A stretch of DNA of 64,000 nt from Mixta hanseatica (GTDB lineage Bacteria > Pseudomonadota > Gammaproteobacteria > Enterobacterales > Enterobacteriaceae), in NCBI RefSeq assembly GCF_023517775.1, contig NZ_CP082904.1:1116001-1180000 (forward strand), written 5' to 3'. The translations under genes were made by a program, and so were the position numbers. Within the stretch, counting starts at the first letter, position 1. Every line of letters starts with the position of its first letter. The notes beneath the pieces were generated by a model. That model was not told the DNA's origin. It saw nothing but the letters and a program-made list of their open reading frames with translations, and did no database searches. Positions 1 to 8,738 of this stretch are shown one piece after another.

Positions 1-302
1 CCTATCCAACCGAATGTTATTTCCCTACCTGGAAAGTGCCGGAAGATCACTTTACGGTGCGCGCCTTAACCACTGCTTATCAGGGACTGTTTAAGCAGCC
101 GCCGACGGTAGATAAATGGACCTTCTCCACTAACGGGGTGTCGATTATGGGCCGTCACGGCATTCCGGTGATTGGCTTTGGCCCGGGGAAAGAGCCTGAG
201 GCTCATGCGCCTAATGAGAAAACCTGGAAATCACACCTGGTAACCTGTGCGGCGATGTATGCGGCGATCCCGCTGGCATGGCTGCAACAAACCGATCGTT
301 AA
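1..302 (+). CDS. ygeY: YgeY-type M20 peptidase/deacetylase, C-terminal part
   Basis: The reading frame is open from base 3 to the TAA at 300-302, so the gene begins outside the window. The last 99 or so residues match the C-terminal end of YgeY, an M20-family metallohydrolase in the E. coli ygeW-ygeX-ygeY-hyuA cluster. Visible segments include [11 protein letters not shown] and [20 protein letters not shown], typical of the last metal-binding and dimer-contact part of M20 enzymes. It lies directly upstream of hyuA in the same order as in E. coli, supporting a role in anaerobic purine degradation through diaminopropionate. The family match is strong; the exact substrate is from the literature, not from this fragment. 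Confidence 0.9.
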   Translation, partial: YPTECYFPTWKVPEDHFTVRALTTAYQGLFKQPPTVDKWTFSTNGVSIMGRHGIPVIGFGPGKEPEAHAPNEKTWKSHLVTCAAMYAAIPLAWLQQTDR

Positions 303-310
303 GCCGCTAA

Positions 311-332
311 GGAGCGCCCGCATGGGCGCTCC
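311..332 (+). terminator. GC-rich hairpin between ygeY and hyuA
   Basis: A 9-bp perfect stem (GGAGCGCCC/GGGCGCTCC) with a 4-base loop follows the ygeY stop codon. No T-run follows, so it may be an RNA-stability or attenuating element inside the operon rather than a full terminator. Confidence 0.4.
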
Positions 333-344
333 GGGAGTCGTATC

Positions 345-1745
345 ATGTTAACACTGATTAAAGGTGGGACGCTGGTTGACGATACGCGAGAGTTCAGGGG
401 CGACGTGCTGATCGAGCGTGAAAAGATAGTCAAAACTGCCGCCTGTATTGACGCTGCCGTCGCCGATCGGGTGATTGATGCCAGCGGCCTGCTGGTGCTG
501 CCCGGCGGCATTGATGTTCATACCCATTTCAATATTGATACCGGCGCCGCCGTCAGCTGTGATGATTTTTACAGCGGCACGCGCGCGGCGGCCTGTGGCG
601 GCACTACCACCATTATCGACCATATGGGGTTCGGCCCCGCCGGCTGTAATCTGCATCATCAGCTGGAAAAATATCATCGTGATGCGCGCGGCCAGGCGGT
701 AATTGACTACAGCTTTCACGGCGTTATCCAGCATGTTGATGAGGCGATACTCGATGAGCTCTATTCCATGGTGCATATGGAAGGCATCAGCAGCTTTAAA
801 TTTTATCTAACCTATCAATATCACCTGCATGACGGCGACATATTGCGTTTGCTGGAGCGGCTAAAAGCGGTCGGCGCGCTGGCGACGGTGCATGCGGAAA
901 ATGACGCGGTCATCGCTCACAACCGTCGCCGGTTTCTGGCGGAAAATAAGCGAGCGCCGATCTGGCACGCCTTAAGCCGTCCTGCGGCCTGCGAGGCGGA
1001 GGCGATAGCGCGCAGCTTGCATCTGGCCCAGTTGGCCGGCAATGCGCCGCTGTATATTGTGCATCTTTCCAATGGCGTGGGAATGGAATATATCAAGCTG
1101 GCGAAAGCGCGCCATCAGCCGGTATGGGTGGAAACCTGCCCGCAATATCTGCTGCTGGATATCGGACATTATCAACGCCAGGACGCATTGAAATATATTC
1201 TTAGCCCGCCGCTACGACCGCGACAGGAGCTGGACAGCCTGTGGAGCGGCATCAATGATGGCAGCATTGATACGCTGGCGACCGACCATTGCACCTTCCC
1301 TTATTCCCTGCGGCTTTCCCGGGCTGCTGATGATTTTACCCGCTGCCCGAACGGCCTGCCAGGGGTGGAAAACCGCCTGGCGCTGCTGTTCTCTGAAGGG
1401 GTGGCGAAAGGGCGCATCAGCGCCTCCCGCTTTGTTGCGCTGACCAGCGCAAATCCGGCGCGATTGTTTGGCCTGTGGCCGAATAAAGGCAGCCTGCTGC
1501 CCGGCAGCGATGCCGATCTGGTGTTGTTTGATCCGCAGCGGCGTCAGGTGATCCGCCATGCCGATTTACACGATAACGTCGATTATTCGCCCTGGGAGGG
1601 TTTTGAATGTCACGGCTGGCCGGTGATGACCATTTCAAGAGGCGAAATCCTCTGGCGGGACGGGATATTTTGCGGCAAAGCCGGGCGCGGGCGTTTTATC
1701 CATCGAAAACCCTTTTTCTCAAAACATCAGGGAGGCGGTAAATGA
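345..1745 (+). CDS. hyuA: D-phenylhydantoinase / dihydropyrimidinase-like amidohydrolase
   Basis: This 466-residue protein is a cyclic amidohydrolase of the hydantoinase/dihydropyrimidinase family and matches E. coli HyuA along its whole length (E. coli about 461 residues). The metal-binding motif DVHTHFN lies near residue 57, the segment SSFKFYLTYQY holds the lysine expected to be carboxylated, and LATDHCTF near residue 325 gives the late Asp/His ligands. It is expected to open ring ureides in the cytoplasm. The start at 345 was chosen because the N-terminal strand LTLIKGGTLVDD aligns with the family start. Its stop overlaps yqeA by 4 bases (ATGA), so the two are translationally coupled. It belongs to the anaerobic purine cluster. 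Confidence 0.93.
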   Translation: MLTLIKGGTLVDDTREFRGDVLIEREKIVKTAACIDAAVADRVIDASGLLVLPGGIDVHTHFNIDTGAAVSCDDFYSGTRAAACGGTTTIIDHMGFGPAGCNLHHQLEKYHRDARGQAVIDYSFHGVIQHVDEAILDELYSMVHMEGISSFKFYLTYQYHLHDGDILRLLERLKAVGALATVHAENDAVIAHNRRRFLAENKRAPIWHALSRPAACEAEAIARSLHLAQLAGNAPLYIVHLSNGVGMEYIKLAKARHQPVWVETCPQYLLLDIGHYQRQDALKYILSPPLRPRQELDSLWSGINDGSIDTLATDHCTFPYSLRLSRAADDFTRCPNGLPGVENRLALLFSEGVAKGRISASRFVALTSANPARLFGLWPNKGSLLPGSDADLVLFDPQRRQVIRHADLHDNVDYSPWEGFECHGWPVMTISRGEILWRDGIFCGKAGRGRFIHRKPFFSKHQGGGK

Positions 1746-2674
1746 AGCAGAGAATTGTGCTGGCGCTTGGCGGCAATGCCTTAGGCAAAGGCCTGGCGGA
1801 ACAGATGAAGGCGGTTCATACCACGGCATCAGCGATTGTCGACCTGATTGAAGAGGGGCACGAGTTAGCGATCACGCACGGCAACGGGCCACAGGTGGGG
1901 ATGATCCATCAGGCCTTTGAAGCGGCGGCGCATACCCCAACGCATTCGCCGGTGCTACCGATGTCGGTATGCGTGGCGTTAAGTCAGGGCTATATCGGTT
2001 ATGATCTGCAAAATGCGATACGGGAAATGCTGCTCAGACGCGGTATTCATAAATGCGTGGCCTCGTTGATCACCCAGGTACGCGTTGATGCTGACGATCC
2101 CGCCTTCCTTAAGCCGGATAAGCCGATCGGAAGCTTTTTAACTCAGGCAAATGCCGACTCGCTGGCCGCGCAGGGTATTGCAGTTAAACAGGATGCCGGC
2201 CGTGGTTGGCGACGGGTGGTTGCCTCGCCGGAGCCGAAAGAGATCGTTGAAATCGAGGCGATCAAGGCGTTGCTGGCGGCAGGCGTGGTGCCGGTGACCA
2301 TTGGCGGCGGTGGCATCCCGGTGGTGGCGGAAGATAGCGTGCTGAAGGGCGTAAGCGCGGTGATTGATAAAGATCGGGCCAGCGCAATTTTAGCGCGCGA
2401 TCTGGATGCCGATATGCTGATCATCTTAACGGCGGTAGAAAAAGTCGCGATCAACTTTAATACGCCACAAGAGCGCGGTCTGGATCATATAACGGTGGCA
2501 GAGGCAGAAAAATATATGGCGGAAGGGCAGTTTGCGCCGGGCTCGATGCTGCCAAAAGTTGAGGCTGCCGTGACGTTTGCTGCCTCGCGCCCCGGCAGAA
2601 AAACCTTAATCACTCTGCTGGAGCGCGCTAAAGAGGGGATTGCCGGGTTAACCGGAACCCTCATCAGCGGCTAA
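1742..2674 (+). CDS. yqeA: Carbamate kinase-like protein YqeA
   Basis: This 310-residue amino-acid-kinase-fold protein has the carbamate kinase signatures LGGNALG near the N terminus, THGNGPQVG near residue 48, and TIGGGGIPV near residue 187. The family converts carbamoyl phosphate plus ADP to ATP plus carbamate, so this gene is the likely energy-harvesting step of the purine block, using carbamoyl groups released by the YgeW transcarbamoylase branch. It overlaps hyuA by 4 bases and ends in an 11-bp convergent overlap with the XdhC-family gene. Length and motifs are normal for the family; function in purine breakdown is inferred from the conserved neighbourhood. Confidence 0.92.
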   Translation: MKQRIVLALGGNALGKGLAEQMKAVHTTASAIVDLIEEGHELAITHGNGPQVGMIHQAFEAAAHTPTHSPVLPMSVCVALSQGYIGYDLQNAIREMLLRRGIHKCVASLITQVRVDADDPAFLKPDKPIGSFLTQANADSLAAQGIAVKQDAGRGWRRVVASPEPKEIVEIEAIKALLAAGVVPVTIGGGGIPVVAEDSVLKGVSAVIDKDRASAILARDLDADMLIILTAVEKVAINFNTPQERGLDHITVAEAEKYMAEGQFAPGSMLPKVEAAVTFAASRPGRKTLITLLERAKEGIAGLTGTLISG

Positions 2675-3515
2675 GCGTGACCGACTGGTCGACCGGTGTC
2701 AGTTTGGTGGCTGACGCCGGCTCCTGCGGCCGCGCAGCCGGGGTAACTTGGCCGGTGCGGTAAAGCTGAATCAGCTCGGCGATAATACTGACGGCAATCT
2801 CCATCGGCGTTTCTGCGCCTATTTTCAGCCCCAGCGGAGCATGCAGGCGCGCCAGGTCTTCTTCGCTAAAACCATGCTCTTTACGCAGCAGGTTACGGAA
2901 GTGGTGGGCTTTGCGTGTACTGGCTAACAGTCCCAGATAGCGGAACGGCAAATGGATAACCTGTTCCAGTGCTTCGCGATCCTCGTGGTTGGTGGCGATA
3001 ATCACATAGCTGTGCTCATCAAGGCCCAACTGCGGCACGATGGCGGCATAATCAGCGCCATCAATGCGGCGGCAGGCTGCGGGCAGCTCCGGATGCTGCA
3101 AATTAGCGGGCCAGGTATCCGCCAGCGTAACGATAAAACCAAGCCCAGCGGCCAACCTGGCGACTTCGCGATTAACATGGCCCGCGCCCAGCAGAAAAAG
3201 CGCCGGTCGGCGAGGGTAAACCGCAATATGGATAGTCATCGCGCCGCCGCAGTCTGAACCTACCGCATTTTCTCCCTGACGTGTTAGCCGCGCCTCGAAT
3301 AGCCGGGACGCGCCCTGCGCGATCGCTTCCCGCGCCGCGTCAATAGCCAGTCGTTCCAGCATACCGCCGCCGATAGTGCCCGCCGTCTCGCCCTGCTCGG
3401 TAACGGTCATCCATGCCGAGTGTCGCAGCGTAGAGCCGCGACACTCAATGATCTGCAGTAGGGCAAAGGCCTGATTCTGTTCTTCAAGGCTCGCCAGTTG
3501 GTTAAATAAACGCAT
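2664..3515 (-). CDS. XdhC/CoxI-family protein (YqeB-like)
   Basis: The protein has an N-terminal XdhC domain (GTIGGGMLE near residue 45, CGGAMTI near residue 85) and a C-terminal Rossmann domain beginning FLLGAGHVNREVA. XdhC-family proteins help insert or sulfurate the molybdenum cofactor of molybdenum hydroxylases. E. coli YqeB, at the same position beside yqeA, is a longer protein (about 541 residues), so this is a shorter relative and I do not assign the symbol. The start at 3515 follows a GGAG Shine-Dalgarno; an upstream in-frame ATG at 3560 is less likely. It is convergent with yqeA. It is notable that no molybdenum hydroxylase gene is visible here for it to serve. Confidence 0.82.
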   Translation of the reverse strand: MRLFNQLASLEEQNQAFALLQIIECRGSTLRHSAWMTVTEQGETAGTIGGGMLERLAIDAAREAIAQGASRLFEARLTRQGENAVGSDCGGAMTIHIAVYPRRPALFLLGAGHVNREVARLAAGLGFIVTLADTWPANLQHPELPAACRRIDGADYAAIVPQLGLDEHSYVIIATNHEDREALEQVIHLPFRYLGLLASTRKAHHFRNLLRKEHGFSEEDLARLHAPLGLKIGAETPMEIAVSIIAELIQLYRTGQVTPAARPQEPASATKLTPVDQSVTLSR

Positions 3516-3613
3516 CGCATCTTCTCCTTTTTGCCGATACCTCCTGCCTGCAACTCTCATGCCGCTTCGCTGTTTATAAAAATCAAAGAGTTATATCTGC
3601 TGCGAGCCAACTT

Positions 3614-3630
3614 TTTCTCATAGTGAGAAA
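3614..3630. promoter_or_regulatory. Palindrome upstream of the ygfK sigma-54 promoter
   Basis: A perfect inverted repeat TTTCTCA-TAG-TGAGAAA lies about 100 bp upstream of the -24/-12 element, a normal distance for an enhancer-binding activator such as YgeV. A further half site TGAGAAA occurs near 3679. The same core, TCTCA-N3-TGAGA, recurs at 8443-8455 before the permease operon. Confidence 0.5.
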
Positions 3631-3724
3631 CAAAGAATCACTCTGACATTTTGGACGGCGATTCCGCGTCACAGAATGAGAAACCGATCACTCTCCACGC
3701 CCAAATACGCCCATGCGGGCGGAG

Positions 3725-3740
3725 TGGTCTGGTAATTGCT
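3725..3740 (+). promoter_or_regulatory. Putative sigma-54 promoter of ygfK-ssnA
   Basis: TGGTCTGGTAATTGCT keeps the invariant GG and GC pairs ten bases apart, with TTGC at -12. It lies 85 bp upstream of the ygfK start. E. coli purine-cluster genes are associated with the sigma-54 activator YgeV, consistent with this reading. Confidence 0.5.
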
Positions 3741-3824
3741 TTATAGGGACACGGCCTGCGCGAACGAAACTGATATGGCGCAGCGGGCGGGTAAAACACA
3801 ATAAATTTCAGCAAGGAGCAATGT

Positions 3825-6800
3825 ATGGCTGACATTATGCGTCCTGTTCCCTTTCGTGAGCTTCTGACGCGCATCTGTGCCGAATATGAAGAGGAACAAA
3901 GCATTTTCGGCATTCCCGAAAGCGAGTTTTATGTTCGTAACCCGGAAAGGCAGATTTCGCTGTTCGGCGAAACCTGTGATACGGCGATTGGCCCGGCGGC
4001 AGGGCCACATACGCAGCTGGCGCCCAATATCATTGTCGCCTGGCTGACCGGCGGCAGCTTTATTGAGCTAAAAACGGTACAAATCCTTGACCGGCTGGAG
4101 CTGGAGAAACCCTGTATCGATTCCAGCGATGAGGCATTTAATACGGAGTGGTCTACAGAATTTACCCTGGCGAAAGCGTGGGATGAATATCTTAAAGCCT
4201 GGTTTGCGCTCTGGCTGCTGGAAGCGCTGCTATCGCCGCGTCATCCCGGTCAGGGCCGCTCTTTTATTTTCAATATGAGCGTAGGGTACGATCTTAAAGG
4301 CATCACGCAGCCGCCGATGCAGAAGTTCATCGATGAAATGCTGGATGCCGGGAAAAATGAAAAATTTAACCGTTACCGTCAGGAACTGGCGCAGTTTATT
4401 CAGCATGGCGGCTGGCGCTTATTAGCGAAAGCCACGCCAGCTGTTCTGAATCAGCTGGCGAAAACGATTCATCCACAGCTGGTGCGCAGCGTTACGCTCT
4501 CTACTATGCATGGCTGCCCGCCGGATGAAATCGAATCCATTTGCCGCTATATGCTGACGGAAAAAAAGCTTCATACCTTCGTCAAGCTCAATCCCACACT
4601 GCTGGGCTATGGCGAAGTGCGCCGCATTCTTGATGGCAACGGCTTTAACTATATTGAGCTGGATGAAGAGGCCTTCAGCCACGATCTCCAGCTGGCACAG
4701 GCGCTGGAGATGCTGGAGCGGCTGGTGGCGCTGGCAAAAGAGAAACAGCTCAGCTTCGGCGTGAAGCTCACCAACACTTTGGGAACCCGTAACCATAAAA
4801 AACGTCTGCCCGGCGAGGAGATGTATATGTCCGGGCGGGCCTTATTTCCGTTATCAATCAACGTGGCCGCGCTGCTCTCACGTCATTTTCACGGCCAGTT
4901 GCCCATCTCTTATTCAGGCGGTGCCAGCCAGTACAACATCGGCGATATTTTCGCCACCGGCATTCAGCCCATCACCATGGCGACCGATCTGCTGAAGCCG
5001 GGCGGCTATTTACGTATGGCGGCCTGTGCCCGGCTGCTGGATAACTGCGCGCCGCGCCAGGATCGCAATATCGATGTTGAACGGCTTAACGCGCTGGCCA
5101 GCCTGGCGCTGGAGGCGGAATGGACGCAGAAAAGTTGGAAAGGCAAAGCGGAGATTGACGCGGGCGGGCCGCTGCCGCTGACCGACTGCTATATCGCGCC
5201 CTGCGTTACCGCCTGCGCGATTAAACAGGATATTCCGGAATATCTGCGGCTGGCCGGAGAGGGGCGCTATGTCGATGCGCTGTCGTTAATTTATCAACGC
5301 AATGCGCTGCCTTCAATTACCGGGCATATCTGCGATCATCAGTGTCAGTACAACTGTACCCGCCTGGATTACGACAATGCGCTTAACATTCGTCAAATCA
5401 AAAAGATCGTACGTGAAAAGGGCTGGGAGGACTACCGCCAGCGCTGGCATAAACCTGCCGGATCGGGCGAAAAACATCCGGTCGCGGTGATCGGCGCCGG
5501 GCCTGCCGGTCTCGCGGCGGGCTATTTCCTGGCGCGTGCCGGACATCCGGTCACGCTGTTTGAACGCGAAGCTAATGCCGGCGGCGTGGTGAGAAATATC
5601 GTGCCTCGCTTCCGCATTCCCGCAGAACTGGTGCAGCAGGATATCGATTTTATCGCCGACCACGGCGTAAAGTTTGTTTATGGCTGTCGGGAAGGGATCA
5701 CGCCCGCCGCGCTAAAACAGCAGGGGTTCCACTATATTTGCATCGGTACCGGTGCCGGCAGCAGCAATCGGTTACGGCTGGAGGGCAGCAATTCTGGCGT
5801 CCTGCCCGCATTTCATTTTCTGCGCCAGTTTAATCAGAACCGGGTTTCGCTGCATGGTGATATCGCCGTGGTCGGAGCGGGGAATACCGCCATGGACTGC
5901 GCCCGCGCCGCGCTGCGGCTTGATGGCGTGCATAGCGTGACCATCATTTATCGCCGTCAGGAAGAGGATATGCCCGCCTGGCCTGAAGAGATCGCTGAAG
6001 CCAGAGCCGAGGGCGCCATCTTTATGACGTTGGTTAATCCGGAACGCTATGAGCCGGATGGATCGTTGCGGCTGCGGGTAATGCAGCCAGGCGAGCCGGG
6101 CGAGGATGGGCGCCGGCGTCCCGTCGCCACCGATCGGATACTGACGCAGCATTTTGATGCCTTAATTACCGCCACCGGGGAAAAAAATGACCAACAGCTT
6201 TTACAGCAGTTTGGTTTGACGCCGGGACCGGACGGGATAGTGGCGGTTAATCCGGAAACGCTGGAAACCGCCGTAGAGAATGTCTTTCTGATGGGCGACG
6301 TACAGAGCGGCCCGGCCTCGATCGTGGCGGCTATCGGCGGTGCGCGTAAAGCCTGTGACGCGATCCTGACGCGTGAAAATATCCGCAGCGGCGCGTCGCC
6401 GGCTTATCATCTGAATACCGATCCGCGTGCTATTTACGCCCGCAAAGGGCGCATTGCGCTACGCCAGATCACTGCTGATGCGCCTGATGCGTTCGCCCGT
6501 CAGGAGGCTGAACGCTGTCTCTCCTGCAACTATGTGTGCAGTAAATGCGTTGATGTCTGTCCGAACCGGGCAAATGTCGCGATCGCCGTACCCGGCTTCC
6601 GCAGCCGTCAACAGATCCTGCACCTGGATGCCCTGTGTAATGAGTGCGGCAACTGCGCGCAGTTCTGTCCATGGCAAGGCAAACCCTATACCGACAAAAT
6701 CACGCTGTTCAGCCTTCCTCAGGATTTTAATAACAGCAGCAACCCCGGCTTCCTGCTGGGCCGGGAAGAGATACGTATTCGGCAGGCCGGGAAAATATGG

Positions 6801-6923
6801 CAACTGAAGCTGGATAAACAGCGCCGCATCGTCGATCTGCCGGAAACGCTGAGCGAAATGGCGGCGATTATCGATTATACCCGTCAGCATCACGCTTACC
6901 TGTTAGGCGCCGTGGAGGAATAA
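3825..6923 (+). CDS. ygfK: Iron-sulfur/FAD oxidoreductase YgfK
   Basis: This 1032-residue protein matches E. coli YgfK, historically annotated as a putative selenate reductase subunit and now tied to anaerobic purine/urate breakdown. The N-terminal half resembles a dihydroorotate-dehydrogenase-like barrel. The middle resembles the glutamate synthase small subunit, with VAVIGAGPAGLAAGYFLAR near residue 550 (FAD) and VVGAGNTAMDCA near residue 682 (NAD(P)). The C-terminal part carries two ferredoxin-type cysteine groups, CLSCNYVCSKC near residue 903 and CNECGNCAQFC near residue 942. It is probably the electron-transfer reductase of the pathway. A good AAGGAG precedes the start at 3825, and ssnA follows after one base. 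Confidence 0.93.
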   Translation: MADIMRPVPFRELLTRICAEYEEEQSIFGIPESEFYVRNPERQISLFGETCDTAIGPAAGPHTQLAPNIIVAWLTGGSFIELKTVQILDRLELEKPCIDSSDEAFNTEWSTEFTLAKAWDEYLKAWFALWLLEALLSPRHPGQGRSFIFNMSVGYDLKGITQPPMQKFIDEMLDAGKNEKFNRYRQELAQFIQHGGWRLLAKATPAVLNQLAKTIHPQLVRSVTLSTMHGCPPDEIESICRYMLTEKKLHTFVKLNPTLLGYGEVRRILDGNGFNYIELDEEAFSHDLQLAQALEMLERLVALAKEKQLSFGVKLTNTLGTRNHKKRLPGEEMYMSGRALFPLSINVAALLSRHFHGQLPISYSGGASQYNIGDIFATGIQPITMATDLLKPGGYLRMAACARLLDNCAPRQDRNIDVERLNALASLALEAEWTQKSWKGKAEIDAGGPLPLTDCYIAPCVTACAIKQDIPEYLRLAGEGRYVDALSLIYQRNALPSITGHICDHQCQYNCTRLDYDNALNIRQIKKIVREKGWEDYRQRWHKPAGSGEKHPVAVIGAGPAGLAAGYFLARAGHPVTLFEREANAGGVVRNIVPRFRIPAELVQQDIDFIADHGVKFVYGCREGITPAALKQQGFHYICIGTGAGSSNRLRLEGSNSGVLPAFHFLRQFNQNRVSLHGDIAVVGAGNTAMDCARAALRLDGVHSVTIIYRRQEEDMPAWPEEIAEARAEGAIFMTLVNPERYEPDGSLRLRVMQPGEPGEDGRRRPVATDRILTQHFDALITATGEKNDQQLLQQFGLTPGPDGIVAVNPETLETAVENVFLMGDVQSGPASIVAAIGGARKACDAILTRENIRSGASPAYHLNTDPRAIYARKGRIALRQITADAPDAFARQEAERCLSCNYVCSKCVDVCPNRANVAIAVPGFRSRQQILHLDALCNECGNCAQFCPWQGKPYTDKITLFSLPQDFNNSSNPGFLLGREEIRIRQAGKIWQLKLDKQRRIVDLPETLSEMAAIIDYTRQHHAYLLGAVEE

Positions 6924-6924
6924 C

Positions 6925-8250
6925 ATGCTGCTACTTAAAAATTGTACCGCCGTCGAGCTGTTTCCCGCCACGGTCACTCACGCAACGGATATCGTCATCG
7001 CTGATGATAAAATCGTGGCGCAGGGCGAAAACCTTTCTTCTCTCTATCCGCAGGCCCAGGTCAAAGAGATGAACGGCAAGCTGGTGATGCCTGGGCTGGT
7101 TTGCGCGCATAATCATTTCTATTCAGGGCTGTCGCGTGGTGTGATGGCGCCGATTGGGCCGTGTCCGGATTTTATCTCCACCCTGAAAAACCTTTGGTGG
7201 CGCCTCGATCGCGCGCTGGATGAAGAGTCGCTCTATTACAGCGGGGTCATCTGTTCGCTGGAGGCGATCAAAAACGGCTGTACTGCGGTGATCGATCACC
7301 ACGCTTCGCCAGCTTTTATTCAGGGGTCGCTGGCGGTACTGCGCGAGGCCTTTATGCATGTCGGCCTACGCGGTATGACCTGTTTTGAAACCACCGATCG
7401 CAACGGCGGGCAGGCGGAGCTGCTGGCGGGCATCAAAGAAAACAGCGCATTCGCGCAGCTGATCGACAGGGAAAAACGGCAACATCCACAGCAGTATCTG
7501 GTTGAAGCGCATATAGGGGCGCATGCGCCTTTCACCGTGCCGGATATTGGGCTGGAGCATCTCGCCGCCGCCTGCGCAGAAACCGGACGAGGGCTGCATA
7601 TCCACGTTGCCGAAGACCGCTACGATGTCTCTCACAGCCACGATAAATATGGTCTGGATCCACTGGTTCGCCTGGATAAGTTCGGTCTGCTCGGTGAAAA
7701 AACGCTGATTGCCCATGGGCTTTGGCTGGCACCGCAGGAAATTGAGCTGCTAAACCAACGCAATGCGTTTTTGGTGCATAACGCCCGTTCTAATATGAAC
7801 AATCACGTTGGCTACAATGCGCAGCTGCCCGCCGTGAAATGGGCAGCGCTGGGCACGGACGGCATCGGTTCCGACATGCTGGAGGAGCTGAAATTCGCCT
7901 GGTTTAAACACCGCGATGCGGGCGGCCTGGCGGGCACCGATAAATTTTTGCAAATGCTGTATAACGGCAACCTGTTGCTTGAGCGTAACTTCGGTCAGCC
8001 TTTTGGCCGTCTGGCTGCCGGGTACACTGCCGATCTGACTATATTCGACTATGCCGCCCCAACGCCGCTGTGTGCGGATAATCTTGCCGGACATCTGGCA
8101 TTTGGCATGAGCAGCGGCGCCGTTGACAGCGTTTTTGTTGCCGGGCGCGCCGTTTATCAGGATAAAGCCTTTGTGCTGGAGGTGGCGCCGCTTTATGAAA
8201 AAGCGCGTATCGTGGCGCAAAAAATGTGGCGACGAATGGCCGCTTTGTAA
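6925..8250 (+). CDS. ssnA: SsnA-type amidohydrolase/aminohydrolase
   Basis: This 441-residue metal-dependent amidohydrolase matches E. coli SsnA. Metal ligands are visible in CAHNHFYSGLSRG near residue 61 and HIHVAED near residue 225, with the late catalytic Asp in LGTDGIGSD near residue 310. The first strand, LLLKNCTAVELFP, supports the start at 6925, one base after ygfK, so both genes share a transcript. In E. coli and gut anaerobes this gene belongs to the set needed for purine breakdown, where it probably deaminates or opens an intermediate. The true substrate cannot be read from sequence. The operon ends in a strong hairpin just downstream. Confidence 0.93.
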   Translation: MLLLKNCTAVELFPATVTHATDIVIADDKIVAQGENLSSLYPQAQVKEMNGKLVMPGLVCAHNHFYSGLSRGVMAPIGPCPDFISTLKNLWWRLDRALDEESLYYSGVICSLEAIKNGCTAVIDHHASPAFIQGSLAVLREAFMHVGLRGMTCFETTDRNGGQAELLAGIKENSAFAQLIDREKRQHPQQYLVEAHIGAHAPFTVPDIGLEHLAAACAETGRGLHIHVAEDRYDVSHSHDKYGLDPLVRLDKFGLLGEKTLIAHGLWLAPQEIELLNQRNAFLVHNARSNMNNHVGYNAQLPAVKWAALGTDGIGSDMLEELKFAWFKHRDAGGLAGTDKFLQMLYNGNLLLERNFGQPFGRLAAGYTADLTIFDYAAPTPLCADNLAGHLAFGMSSGAVDSVFVAGRAVYQDKAFVLEVAPLYEKARIVAQKMWRRMAAL

Positions 8251-8260
8251 GTGTGTCCCA

Positions 8261-8288
8261 CGGCGTCAGAAATCCCTGCCTGACGCCG
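8261..8288 (+). terminator. Terminator-like hairpin after ssnA
   Basis: CGGCGTCAG and CTGACGCCG form a perfect 9-bp stem 11 bases after the ssnA stop, followed by GCGGTTTCTCTT. It closes the ygfK-ssnA unit and separates it from the permease operon. Confidence 0.6.
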
Positions 8289-8442
8289 CGGTTTCTCTTC
8301 GCTCGATCTCTTCTGCTAACTCACTTCTCACCTTGCGATCCAGTGTCTTATAGCACTGATATTTAGCGTGCCTGACCTTCTGAAACTTATGTTGTGTAGC
8401 CTTATCGCGCTTGCCTGAAATGTTCCGGAATGAGAGGCCTCG

Positions 8443-8455
8443 TCTCAAAGTGAGA
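8443..8455. promoter_or_regulatory. TCTCA-N3-TGAGA palindrome upstream of the permease operon
   Basis: TCTCA-AAG-TGAGA repeats the palindrome found upstream of ygfK, with another TGAGA half site near 8430. It is a candidate shared activator site for the two purine transcription units. I did not find a convincing sigma-54 element between it and the permease gene. Confidence 0.35.
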
Positions 8456-8639
8456 AAAGATCGAGGTGCTGCCAGCGCCGCTTTGCCAACAGAATTGAAA
8501 AAGGGCGTTGGCGTGCCGCCGCTGATGTTTTTGAGGTGGGTGGTTTTTGCGCTAACCCGTGACGGCTTTCACAGATACTTTTCTTCCCGCCTGGTTTTGA
8601 CCAATTCTGGCATGTCTTACGCATTAACCATTATGCGCG

Positions 8640-8722
8640 CAATATCCTGATGGCGACATCAGGCCAGGGAGGCGAAAGCCTTCGAATCGTAGCTCCCGGC
8701 AATGGCGTTCAGGGAGCCGTAC
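8640..8722 (+). ncRNA. Candidate Moco-type riboswitch leader of the permease-fdhF operon
   Basis: Three hairpins lie in series just before the permease gene: CCTGATG-GCGA-CATCAGG (8646-8663), AGGC-GAAA-GCCT (8670-8681) and GCTCCC/GGGAGC (8692-8697 with 8712-8717). The first two have GNRA tetraloops. The strings CCAGGGAGGCGAAAGCC and GCTCCCGGCAATGGCG resemble the conserved core I remember for the Moco RNA motif, which controls molybdenum-cofactor synthesis and Moco-enzyme genes. The operon encodes a Moco enzyme (FdhF), which fits. The assignment rests on remembered consensus and has not been tested with a covariance model. The rest of 8289-8738 shows no gene. Confidence 0.6.
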
Positions 8723-8738
8723 ACAAGAGAACTGGCTT

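Noticed and set aside
8456..8639. Possible sigma-54 element for the permease operon (TGGGTGG...TTTTTGC)
   Set aside because: GG-GC spacing is 9 instead of 10 bases and no other match was good.
8411..8650. 79-codon frame upstream of the permease
   Set aside because: Overlaps the palindrome and the candidate riboswitch; no ribosome site and no family.
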